Assembly: GCA_028284905.1 (NCBI GenBank)
Contig: JANQQU010000030.1
Location: 62,001 to 126,000 of the forward strand
Direction of reading: 5' to 3'
DNA length: 64,000 nt
From: Calditrichia bacterium
Lineage (GTDB): Bacteria > Calditrichota > Calditrichia > RBG-13-44-9 > J075
Numbering within the stretch: position 1 is the stretch's first letter; every line of letters begins with the position of its first letter. Position numbers and translations under genes: made by a program. This document shows, in pieces, positions 53,657 through 61,827 of the stretch. Under the pieces are notes generated by a model that was not told the origin of the DNA, made no database searches, and saw nothing but the letters and a program-made list of their open reading frames with translations.

Positions 53657-54653
53657 TTTTTGCTCCTGAAAAATTTTTGATTGCCGAGAGGCAAAGTGAA
53701 GTAGTTACAATGTGATTTGTATCTTTAGCTTGCCAAACATCTTCATTTTGACCATAAAATTCCCAGATTATCCGCTCACTAAGCCAGGCGCCATCAGTCT
53801 GTTGAGTTTTTAAAAGAAACTCGATGCCTTTGTGAATTTGTTTGTTGGGAGGGCAATAGAGCAGCAAGCATTTTAGCGCAAGGGCGGTTTCGTAACAATC
53901 ACTATTGCTTCCCCAGGAGCCATCATCATTCTGGCTCTCTTGCAGAAACTGAATACCTCGTTCCTTGCTTTGCGGCAGCTTATCAAAGTGGCTCAGCAGA
54001 CTGAGGAATTGGTAAGTCGAAAAATATTTACCGGGATAGAAATAGGAATGCCAATACCCATGTGGAGACTGCGAACGGGCGATTAGATCGAAATTAATAT
54101 ACTTTTCAAAGTTGGTATCGAAGAGGGTATGATAAACATTGGCATTCACTTCCGGGTGAATATGGAAGTTGTTCTTTTCGCAAGGTTTGATGACCAGGTG
54201 CGGGCGCTTGCCTGTGGCGAAGGTGACAAAACCTTTTTCCCACCAGCGATCTTGACCTGGCCATTGCCATTTCGAACGGTAAAAATGCAGTAAGCGATCC
54301 GGCGATTTATAGACCTTGAGCTTACGGTAGGTGCGGAGGGCAAAGGCGCTGTCGTCAGCATCAACAAAGTGTGGGTTATCCTCCGGCCCCTTGTAATAAC
54401 CGCGGGGCGAGTATCCCCAAAAGCCTTCATGCTCTTCGGTAAGCAGGCGCATGAGCAGCACCGCGCGTTCGACTTCGCTCAATTCATCTGCGATGGCTTC
54501 CGCAATAAAAAATGCGCTGAACAAATGACCCCTGTCGTTGGAAAAGCGAGGAGTGCCATCCGATCCGAAACAGGAAAGGCCATACTGACCAGCGCGCAAC
54601 TGTTGTTTGATAAAGATGATGCCACTTTTTACAGCAGTATTAATGTTTCTCAA
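53646..54653 (-). CDS. DxDD-containing squalene-cyclase-type alpha/alpha-barrel protein (second copy)
   Basis: 335 residues when read from TTG 54653 (AAAGAG six bases upstream). The frame is open further but there overlaps the glycosyltransferase and lacks homology to its paralogue. WGYSPRGYYKGP then HFVDADDSAFAL is the class II cyclase acid motif with Ser instead of Thr, and QNDDGSWGSNSD with QQTDGAWLS are QW-like repeats. HPEVNANV and HSYFYPGKYF match the first barrel (PEVNANFF, YSYFYPGKYF). The product chemistry is as for the first copy. The overlap with the P450 gene that follows suggests coupled expression. Confidence 0.8.
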   Translation of the reverse strand: MRNINTAVKSGIIFIKQQLRAGQYGLSCFGSDGTPRFSNDRGHLFSAFFIAEAIADELSEVERAVLLMRLLTEEHEGFWGYSPRGYYKGPEDNPHFVDADDSAFALRTYRKLKVYKSPDRLLHFYRSKWQWPGQDRWWEKGFVTFATGKRPHLVIKPCEKNNFHIHPEVNANVYHTLFDTNFEKYINFDLIARSQSPHGYWHSYFYPGKYFSTYQFLSLLSHFDKLPQSKERGIQFLQESQNDDGSWGSNSDCYETALALKCLLLYCPPNKQIHKGIEFLLKTQQTDGAWLSERIIWEFYGQNEDVWQAKDTNHIVTTSLCLSAIKNFSGAKNED

Positions 54654-55866
54654 GAAATGCTCTTTTATTAATAAATTGTTGATAATTCTCTGCAGATTTT
54701 TCGGCAATGCGGATATCGGTAAATTTTCTCTCAATCGTTTCCCGGGCTGCAGTTCCCAATTTATTTCGCAGGTTTTTATCTTCAATAAACCGTGCCAATT
54801 GTTTTGTATAATCCTCCGGGTTCTCTCCGGCGGCAAGTAAACCATTGGCTTCATCTTCGATCAACTCCGGTAGCCCGCCCTGCTTGGCAGCGACAATCGC
54901 TCGTCCCGCAGCCATTGCTTCCAGGCAGCTGTAGGGGCAATTTTCCCAGAGACTGGGAATCAGGAAAATATCGGTCTGGCGCATCGCCGAGCGCATATCC
55001 CGCATTCCCAATTTGCCGAGATAGTGCACCGTCCCTTTTAAAGGTTTACCGGCTAAATGTGGTAGTAAGGTTTTCGCCATATAACCATCGTCATCTGCCC
55101 CGGCGAAAACGAAATCGACATCATACTTGCTTAAAATTTTCTCGGCAATTTCCGGACAAAGGTGGACCCCTTTCCGGCGTTCCATTCGGGCGGCAAAAAG
55201 AATCATCGGCCGATCTTTTCGCAAACCAAATTTTTGACGAAAATCGATTTGATCGGTAGCATCGAAGAGATCCAAATCGATGCCATTGGGAATCACCCCA
55301 ATGTTTTTTCGGACGCCCATTTTTTCCTTTACATCCTGCCGTAGATAGGTTGAGCAGGCATTTAAGGCGGTTGCATTGCTTATTGCCCGCCCTTCCAGAG
55401 CGGAACAAAGCTTTATTTCTGCGCTGGAAAGATGAGAAAAATGACCAATGAGCGCCACCGGTCCATGGAATTTGATAAAGGTTGGTGTAGCAATACGATG
55501 ATTGAGAAAAAATCCTTCCGCGCCGCAATCGGGCATTTCCATTGCATCATAGCGATAGTTTTTCGCCAGGCGGTCGAAGAGATGGCGCATGGAAAGAGCA
55601 TTTTCTATCCGCCCCTTTGCCCACCAGTAGCGAAAGGGATAAAGCGGGCGCAGCATCCACTGCCAGGGATTGGCAATCTTATAACGAAAAATTCTTACAC
55701 CGTCTACTTCACTATCTTTCCTGTCTCCGGGGTTGACTGCACCGGCGAGCACATGAACGGTATGGCCAAGCTTTACCAGGGCCCGTGCCTGGTACCAGGT
55801 GTAGGTGCCAATACCGCCAAAGCCGGTATCGGGAGGGAACTCGTATGATAGTAAGGCAATATTCAT
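54640..55866 (-). CDS. GT4-family glycosyltransferase
   Basis: 408 residues, two Rossmann domains. The N-terminus is SYEFPPDTGFGGIGTYT with the GT-B acceptor-side glycine loop. FAARMERRKGVHL near 220 and PSLWENCPYSCLEAMAAG near 292 carry the GT4 donor-binding Glu pair. It retains configuration and uses a nucleotide sugar, likely at the cytosolic face. Its 3' end overlaps the barrel gene by 14 bases, and the larger GT4-GT2 fusion lies 12 bases upstream, so all are one transcript. It probably glycosylates the cluster's lipid or terpenoid. Confidence 0.9.
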   Translation of the reverse strand: MNIALLSYEFPPDTGFGGIGTYTWYQARALVKLGHTVHVLAGAVNPGDRKDSEVDGVRIFRYKIANPWQWMLRPLYPFRYWWAKGRIENALSMRHLFDRLAKNYRYDAMEMPDCGAEGFFLNHRIATPTFIKFHGPVALIGHFSHLSSAEIKLCSALEGRAISNATALNACSTYLRQDVKEKMGVRKNIGVIPNGIDLDLFDATDQIDFRQKFGLRKDRPMILFAARMERRKGVHLCPEIAEKILSKYDVDFVFAGADDDGYMAKTLLPHLAGKPLKGTVHYLGKLGMRDMRSAMRQTDIFLIPSLWENCPYSCLEAMAAGRAIVAAKQGGLPELIEDEANGLLAAGENPEDYTKQLARFIEDKNLRNKLGTAARETIERKFTDIRIAEKSAENYQQFINKRAFLEKH

Positions 55867-55877
55867 TGAAAAATAAA

Positions 55878-58082
55878 TTAGTGGCTGAAAATTCGCTTAA
55901 GGCGAGTGCTAAAATTGAACAGCGGATCGATAATTTTTCGACCAAGGTTGCCGCGCAGGCGATCCAATAAATCCAGCAATCGGAGATGATCTATATGGAG
56001 CGAATGAGCAATGCGGGATTCGCTGAGCAGTAACATCTCCGAATATTGCGTGTTCAGTTTGCATGGCAAATGAGAAAGCATTATTCGGCGCATATTGAGG
56101 TGTTCATCAATGTTTTTGCTAATGTTTCTCTGGGCATCGCCCGGACAGCTGCCGATAATTTCCGGGAGAGTTACCGCCTGCCAGCCATTAGTGATAATTC
56201 GATTGAAAAGGTCCCAGGTTTCATATCCGCTAACAAGATCCGGGGAGAAACCATCTGTTTCCTGTAGCGCCTCGGTGCGGATAATGCTGATTGACGCTAA
56301 CTCGTTTTTCAACCACTGATAGGGAAACGCCGGATTAGGAAATGTCTTTAAGTGTTTTGCTTTGGCGTCGTTATAAAACCAACCGGAGATGAGTCCGATT
56401 TTCGGGGAGTGTTGCAATATTTTCTGGCCGGTTAACAGAAAGCCGGCTGACAGTCGGTCGCCCGGGTTGAGGAAAACCACCCCTGCCGGAGGAATTTCCA
56501 GGGAAAGAATTGCTTCGAGCGCTGCATTTTTGGCTTGAATCGCGGTAGCGCCGGGCAGATTAATTAACTGTATGTGCTTGTTTCCTGCAGTCAGATGGCC
56601 TGATAGCGGCTGTAGAGCAGTATTGACAAAAATTATGCTGGAGTAATGTTGTTGCTGATCTTGTAAGTGCTGAAGAGTTTGCCGAAGCGACTTTTCGGAC
56701 CCACCGATTACAGTAATTGCAATACTACTTGTAACGGCAGGCACTTCCTTGATTTTTTCCGGTTTTTCGGAATGTATTCCGTTTTGCAGCATGCCGTTAA
56801 CGATCATCTCAGTTTGCTGGCGATTGTAACGGTCAATCACTTCTGCCCGAAAGGCAAGGTGCTGATCCAGGACTGTTGCTGTATCACATTTCCTACGAAT
56901 CGCCTCTGCTGCGTGTGCCCCCATTGTGGCTAATTGCTGTGGTTCAGTTTCCAAAGCGCGTTGCAGGGCTGCGGCCAAAAGGTGACTGTCTGCCCGTTCT
57001 ACCAGCCAGCCGGAGCGGTTATCTTCGATCATCTCCGCCATACCGCCAGTGCGGGTGGCAATTACCGGTAAGCCGGAGGACATCGCCTCGATGCAGGTGT
57101 TTGGGAAATTTTCCCAGCGGGAGGGCACCACAGCGATGCGGGCCTTTGCTAAAAGTGCAGGAATCGCCGAGCGCTGTTGTTCGCCTAAAAAATTGAAACG
57201 GGTGCGATAATCTGCCGGTATCATGCGGTCCAGCAGTTCCGGGCCACTGATCTCATTATCGCCGAGCTCGTTGCTGCCGATAAATTGAAAAGAAGCATTT
57301 GGGTTTTCCCGGGCAATGGTAAGTGCACCTTCGATCCATTCCAGCACCCCTTTTCGCTCTTCCAGGCGGCCAACATAACAGATCTCGCCATTTTCCCAGG
57401 TGGCATTATTGCGGGCTTGATGCGGAAATTCGCTGACTGGCAAAGGGATTACCCGAATCGCATCATTACTCAATTGAAATTGATCGGCAATCTGATCCGC
57501 CAGAAATTGGCTGGGGCAAAGCAGGCCGTCCGCCCGGTTAATGCTAAAATCCTCCAACCGTTTCGCCGTTTGATAAAACGGGTGACCGATATCGCTGCCG
57601 TTATTTCTGGCGACAATTTCAGTGGACGTATGGAGATGCACAACAATTGGCGGTTGGGGAGACGGCCCTAAACCGAGCATACGCCGTAGCTGTAAATAAT
57701 AAAGCGGCGCTTCAAACTCCTGCCCTTCGATAATATCGATGTTTTCTGCCACGATCAATTTTTCTGCCAGCAGGCAAGCCTGCCAGGCGAAGGATTGGGG
57801 GGAATAGCCGTTTTGGAAAAGCGCACGGTCCGGCACTCGCTTTAACTGTGGATGCGGCCTGCTGTGCGGTGCGCTGGTATGATGATCATAAGGTATTCGA
57901 TGAATCATCAACCGTCCGTTGCAACGGGTCTCCAATGCCTGCGCTGCTGACCGGCAGGATTGTGCAATAACATGAACTGTTTCGCCATGTGCTGCCATAA
58001 TACGGGAGATATTTTCCGCATAAGTAGCGATACCGCCTCCGACCGCCGGAGGAAACTCTCGACAGATGATTAGATGCTTCAT
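55878..58082 (-). CDS. Fused GT4 and GT2-like glycosyltransferase
   Basis: 734 residues. The first part (1-410) is a GT4 enzyme: REFPPAVGGGIATYAENIS at the start, YVGRLEERKGVLEWIEGA near 236 and PSRWENFPNTCIEAMSSG near 318. The second part (about 450-690) is a GT2/GT-A-like domain with SSIAITVIGGSEKSLRQTL and VVFLNPGDRLSAG in place of the DxD region, so its divalent-metal site is changed (PGD). ETWDLFNRIITNGW is the later acceptor motif. One polypeptide may add two sugars, or the second domain may only bind. No shine-dalgarno is obvious; the start at 58082 is the only in-frame ATG near the conserved N-terminus. Confidence 0.85.
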   Translation of the reverse strand: MKHLIICREFPPAVGGGIATYAENISRIMAAHGETVHVIAQSCRSAAQALETRCNGRLMIHRIPYDHHTSAPHSRPHPQLKRVPDRALFQNGYSPQSFAWQACLLAEKLIVAENIDIIEGQEFEAPLYYLQLRRMLGLGPSPQPPIVVHLHTSTEIVARNNGSDIGHPFYQTAKRLEDFSINRADGLLCPSQFLADQIADQFQLSNDAIRVIPLPVSEFPHQARNNATWENGEICYVGRLEERKGVLEWIEGALTIARENPNASFQFIGSNELGDNEISGPELLDRMIPADYRTRFNFLGEQQRSAIPALLAKARIAVVPSRWENFPNTCIEAMSSGLPVIATRTGGMAEMIEDNRSGWLVERADSHLLAAALQRALETEPQQLATMGAHAAEAIRRKCDTATVLDQHLAFRAEVIDRYNRQQTEMIVNGMLQNGIHSEKPEKIKEVPAVTSSIAITVIGGSEKSLRQTLQHLQDQQQHYSSIIFVNTALQPLSGHLTAGNKHIQLINLPGATAIQAKNAALEAILSLEIPPAGVVFLNPGDRLSAGFLLTGQKILQHSPKIGLISGWFYNDAKAKHLKTFPNPAFPYQWLKNELASISIIRTEALQETDGFSPDLVSGYETWDLFNRIITNGWQAVTLPEIIGSCPGDAQRNISKNIDEHLNMRRIMLSHLPCKLNTQYSEMLLLSESRIAHSLHIDHLRLLDLLDRLRGNLGRKIIDPLFNFSTRLKRIFSH

Positions 58083-58120
58083 GGCTGTTCACATTTGGGT
58101 TAATTGATGAGACTTAATTC

Positions 58121-58232
58121 AAAGTTCAAAGTTCAGGGTTCAGAGTTAAGAGTTGTGATATTTTAAGGCTGTGTTTTCGATGACGCTTCGGTGTCAAAAT
58201 TTTGCCCATTTGCCCATTTGCCCATTTGCCCA
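58121..58232. repeat. Two short tandem arrays (heptamer and octamer)
   Basis: Five consecutive heptamers of the form A(A/G)(A/G)GTT(C/A/G) run from 58121 to 58155. Forty-five bases later, four perfect TTTGCCCA octamers run from 58201 to 58232. They fill the gap between two glycosyltransferase genes. The octamer is the reverse complement of the unit at 1602-1617. Confidence 0.85.
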
Positions 58233-58251
58233 TTGAAATTATTTACCTCTC

Positions 58252-59175
58252 TTACAAAAGATTCAACACCCGGAGCATGTAGCCTCCGGCAAAGCGAATA
58301 TTATAGCGGCAGAACATAATCGGTTTGCGCTTTGCAAACGGGGAGAAAAAGATGATTGCAACCAGGTAAAAAAGGACATTGGCAAATTTGCGCATAAAGG
58401 TAAATGCTATCTTCGGCTTGGAGGCGTATTTCTGGTCGATTGCCGCATCGGACAATCCCTGTCCAAGGGCGCGCTTAAAAAACCATTTTTCATTAAGCTT
58501 TTCCGGGGAAATGACATGTTTTACAACAGCCTGCGGCACATATACTACTTTCTTACCGGCGCTTTCCAGCCGAAGATTCATTTCCGTTTCTTCTCCGGAA
58601 ATCATCGTTCCATTGCTGGACCAGCCTAGTTGATTGGAAAATCCTCCGATTTCTTGCAGGTTCTTTTTGCGATAGGAAATATTCGCGCCCCAGGGGTAAT
58701 GGGGATAGCGGAGGCTGGAGACTTCATTGAATTTGAAGCGGGTAATGCCAAGGGGGGGGAGCAGAAAGCTCGGTAGCCAGGTTGGTCGGATACCTTCCGG
58801 CCACTCCGGGGAAAGGTCTCCACCGGCCACGGCTACATGGGGATCCTCATAAACTGCGGCAATATTCGCTGCCCAGTGATCACTAACTGGAATGGCATCG
58901 TCATCAATAAAGATGATGACATCTCCCTGCGCTTTTTTTAAGGCAAGATTGCGTGCATTAGACAATCCGGATTTTTCTTCATAAAAGTAGTGCAGTGGAA
59001 TGGGGCTGTCCGTTTGCAGCGACTCTGTTATTTGGCGCGTATTGTCGCTGGAGCAATTATCAACCACCAAAACTTCTAATTTCCCCCGTGTATATTGTTG
59101 CTTTAATACGGCTGAAATTGTAGCATAGAGGCTTTGTGCCCGATTGTGAGTACAGATAGCTATCGAAATATTCAT
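58252..59175 (-). CDS. GT2-family glycosyltransferase
   Basis: 307 residues. ISIAICTHNRAQSLYATI at the N-terminus, VVDNCSSDNT near 40, GLSNARNLALKKAQGDVIIFIDDDAIP near 70-100 (DxD-type metal site) and SGEETEMNLRLESAG near 200 define a GT2 inverting enzyme. Two hydrophobic stretches near the C-terminus (VLFYLVAIIFF) suggest membrane association. It is separated from the GT4-GT2 fusion by the tandem repeats and from the upstream SGNH E gene by 502 bases, so it probably starts its own transcript. Confidence 0.9.
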   Translation of the reverse strand: MNISIAICTHNRAQSLYATISAVLKQQYTRGKLEVLVVDNCSSDNTRQITESLQTDSPIPLHYFYEEKSGLSNARNLALKKAQGDVIIFIDDDAIPVSDHWAANIAAVYEDPHVAVAGGDLSPEWPEGIRPTWLPSFLLPPLGITRFKFNEVSSLRYPHYPWGANISYRKKNLQEIGGFSNQLGWSSNGTMISGEETEMNLRLESAGKKVVYVPQAVVKHVISPEKLNEKWFFKRALGQGLSDAAIDQKYASKPKIAFTFMRKFANVLFYLVAIIFFSPFAKRKPIMFCRYNIRFAGGYMLRVLNLL

Positions 59176-59677
59176 ATATTTATAGGAATTCGCCCGGATA
59201 TAGCTCCGCCACGTCAGTTACAGTCGTAACTAAAAACGTTAGGCATTCTCATCGTTTTGATTGCGGCATAAAGATTAAATATTTATTGATCTCAGAATTG
59301 AACTTGAAGCGCACATACTGCCCCGGTATGTTTGAATCTCATTAAATATTTTGCTGGAAAGCGTAGGATAGAAGGAGTGATCGGAGGATATGAGATGATG
59401 GTAAAATGTTTCTGGTAATTAAATTCTGTTCTAAAAATTTTACCGATAAGCTGCCATCCATAGCTAGCAAGCATAACATGTATAAGAACAAATGAGATGC
59501 GACCCTGCAAACTCAAAGCTTCTTCAATAACTTTTTTATAAACAAGGAGAAGCGTTTATACTTATCGGAAATATATTCAACAACGCTTTTTTTATTACGG
59601 TGAAAATCACAAATTTTGTTTTTTCGAATACTTCATAAAGCTTTAGTCGTTAGGATCAAGCGCTCAATTCTGGTTTG
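59176..59677. other. Non-coding gap in the cluster
   Basis: About 500 bases, AT-rich, no supported gene; a short leftward open frame (59292-59516) has no homology signal or binding site. It likely holds the promoter for the downstream glycosyltransferase and P450 genes and the terminator of the SGNH E transcript. I could not see a clear -35/-10 pair or hairpin. Confidence 0.5.
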
Positions 59678-60736
59678 TTATGGGGTTTGCTTTTGCTGAG
59701 CATCCATAGCGATTAAGCGAGCCAGTTCCCGGGTGGCTAAGGTGGCCCCTTTCCGGTTTAAATGGGTGATATCGAATCGGGTATCTACAGTAAACAGATG
59801 CGGATATTTTTTGGGGTGATTTAAGTCGAAGAAAGGTATGGACAACTGCATATTTTTTATCTGATTAGTGATGAAGCTCCAGCGCCCGTCTGCCGGAGGC
59901 ATCATGAAAATTACGTTTAACCCGCGTTCTTGACACATTCTTATCATTTCTGCTAATATCGGATAGGCGATGTGTTGGGATTTATGGAATCTTGCTGCTA
60001 ATTTTTCCGGTTTTTGAGCATTTGCTAAAATTGTAAAAAATTCCTGCTGGCCTTTCGGAGATAAAAAGTGCGCCAATCGTTTATCAATCGTTTTACCCGA
60101 TTCATCTTCCAGGCAAAGAAATCCATTGTAAGCGAGATATTTATCCCGTTCCTTCATCTGTAATTGATCCGATTTATGGGCAAGTGTCCGGTAAATATGC
60201 TTGGCTTCGCCCATGCGAAATAAACGCTTGCTAAATACCGACAAACGCTCGAAATACATACGTTTTTTTTCCGACAGCGAATGAGAAGAAGCCCAAATCG
60301 CCTGTAAGGCTTTTAAGGTATGGCTGAAATTGTGATAGTAAATCGTTCGCCAGGAGTCAATATTAATTTCAACCAGTTCCGGGGAAAAATCACTGATCTC
60401 CAATACGATGGTTCGCAGCTTCGGTAAGTCCATTCGGAGAATTTCTTCCAGGACATAGTGCATCTCCAGCATATTTATTCCCGGGATGCCAACGTTAAAA
60501 GATTTTGTTGAAATACCGAGGTCCTTCATTTCCTTATCAAAGAGTGCCGGATCAATGCCCCGGTAAGTCGCACTGCTGCCGAGGAAGATATTGTTTACAC
60601 TGTCTGACTGGGCTGTTAATCCTTTGTACTTATCGTTTATCAACCTGTCGTGTAATGAGGTAACACGGTGTAATGGGAGCAAAAGAAGAATAAAAACGAC
60701 ACTAAAGAATAAAAGCCTGAGGATCAGCTTATTCAT
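59678..60736 (-). CDS. SGNH-like acyl-transfer partner protein E (unpaired)
   Basis: 352 residues from ATG 60736 (AGAGGG seven bases upstream; the adjacent ATG at 60739 is equally possible). The start overlaps the stop of the GDSL protein gene, so they are coupled. N-terminal anchor (about 3-22). QSDSVNNIFLGSSATYRG provides the candidate Ser, FDITHLNRKGA the Asp and His. It is the fifth relative of the MBOAT-linked family but has no MBOAT nearby, 16 kb from the others. It may serve MBOAT A or B in trans. Confidence 0.8.
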   Translation of the reverse strand: MNKLILRLLFFSVVFILLLLPLHRVTSLHDRLINDKYKGLTAQSDSVNNIFLGSSATYRGIDPALFDKEMKDLGISTKSFNVGIPGINMLEMHYVLEEILRMDLPKLRTIVLEISDFSPELVEINIDSWRTIYYHNFSHTLKALQAIWASSHSLSEKKRMYFERLSVFSKRLFRMGEAKHIYRTLAHKSDQLQMKERDKYLAYNGFLCLEDESGKTIDKRLAHFLSPKGQQEFFTILANAQKPEKLAARFHKSQHIAYPILAEMIRMCQERGLNVIFMMPPADGRWSFITNQIKNMQLSIPFFDLNHPKKYPHLFTVDTRFDITHLNRKGATLATRELARLIAMDAQQKQTP

Positions 60737-61748
60737 CATCAATCCCTCTAGTAATCTGAGAATTTTTCGGGGAGGTTTTTGGGTTAAGGCTGGAAAGCTT
60801 TGTAAAAATTGCATCCGCCGCAGTGCGGTGCCCGAGTTCATTCGGGTGGAGTCGGTCCGATGTTTTAATCTTTAAATCCACCGGTTTATATTTAGCGAAT
60901 GCCGGAAGCAGATCCAGGGTATCGAAGCCATTTTCCTGCGCTTCAGCCAGTACCTGTTGGTGAATCGCATGCCAGGGATAGTCCTGAAAGGTTGCCTGCG
61001 GATCTTCATCGAGCAGGGGAAAAACGGCCAACAATACCGGAAAATTGTGTGCTATTGAAAGATCACGGATTTTCTGAAATGACGATCGCACTGTCTCCCA
61101 TTTCTCCGCATCGCAATGCATTTTTGAATAATAATCAAAAGATTTACAGCCTGGAATTACAGGGGGTTGGAAAATCGGGGTCTCGATGGCATTGATTTTT
61201 TTCAGCATCCAGTGAAGTGCCATTGAGGGGGCATTTTCCCGGAGAAAGAAATCATTAATGCTACCATCTGAGGTGGGATCATTTAATACGTAGGATATAA
61301 TTAGCCGATCCGGCTGCATGGCAATTCCCCATTCCGTCAGTAAACGGGACTGCTGGACGGTTGCATACTGATCCATGCCAAAGTTGATAATTTCGAATTT
61401 TTCTCCGGAAGCATGTAGCCGCTCTTCCAACAAATCCGTGTAACGATCCGCTACATCCTGAATACCATAGCCGCGCGTTACCGAATCGCCAATGATCAAT
61501 ATACGGGTAGTACCGGGAGGCTTTTGATCGGAATGTTCCCGATCACGGAATCCCCGGGTATTAATTTCCCGGGAAACATTCGGTTTTACCGTATAAATCA
61601 TATCCGGATGTTCGGCAGATTGATATTTAGTGCGTTGCTTTACATAAAAATGATATGCCTGAAAAGTTAACTCCATTAACATCAGGCAAAAGAATAAAGC
61701 GCCGAGGATGAGAAAAAAGTTTCGAAAGATATTGATTGATTTACGCAT
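60729..61748 (-). CDS. Membrane-anchored GDSL/SGNH hydrolase
   Basis: 339 residues with an N-terminal membrane anchor (about 8-28). IIGDSVTRGYGI (near 84) is the GDSL block with catalytic Ser. ISYVLNDPTSDG near 152 provides the block III Asn, and DRLHPNELGH near 308 the Asp-x-x-His dyad. Unlike the five SGNH-like proteins linked to the MBOATs, it has a complete set of SGNH hydrolase blocks. It could de-acylate or trans-acylate the exported product. It is coupled to SGNH E. Confidence 0.85.
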   Translation of the reverse strand: MRKSINIFRNFFLILGALFFCLMLMELTFQAYHFYVKQRTKYQSAEHPDMIYTVKPNVSREINTRGFRDREHSDQKPPGTTRILIIGDSVTRGYGIQDVADRYTDLLEERLHASGEKFEIINFGMDQYATVQQSRLLTEWGIAMQPDRLIISYVLNDPTSDGSINDFFLRENAPSMALHWMLKKINAIETPIFQPPVIPGCKSFDYYSKMHCDAEKWETVRSSFQKIRDLSIAHNFPVLLAVFPLLDEDPQATFQDYPWHAIHQQVLAEAQENGFDTLDLLPAFAKYKPVDLKIKTSDRLHPNELGHRTAADAIFTKLSSLNPKTSPKNSQITRGIDDE

Positions 61749-61827
61749 AAAGATATTCTTAAAAAGACGGTTAACATTTTCATTAAAAAGGGGAAGGGGG
61801 TGATGAAGATTCTTCTAGAGCCTTTTA

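Noticed and set aside
51237-54653. Reading barrel genes as protein prenyltransferase beta subunits
   Set aside because: No alpha subunit is present and the Asp motif with GxW context matches the class II cyclase pattern rather than the zinc site of prenyltransferases.
59292-59516. 74-residue open frame in the 502-base gap
   Set aside because: No ribosome binding site, no domain and low-complexity composition; treated as non-coding.
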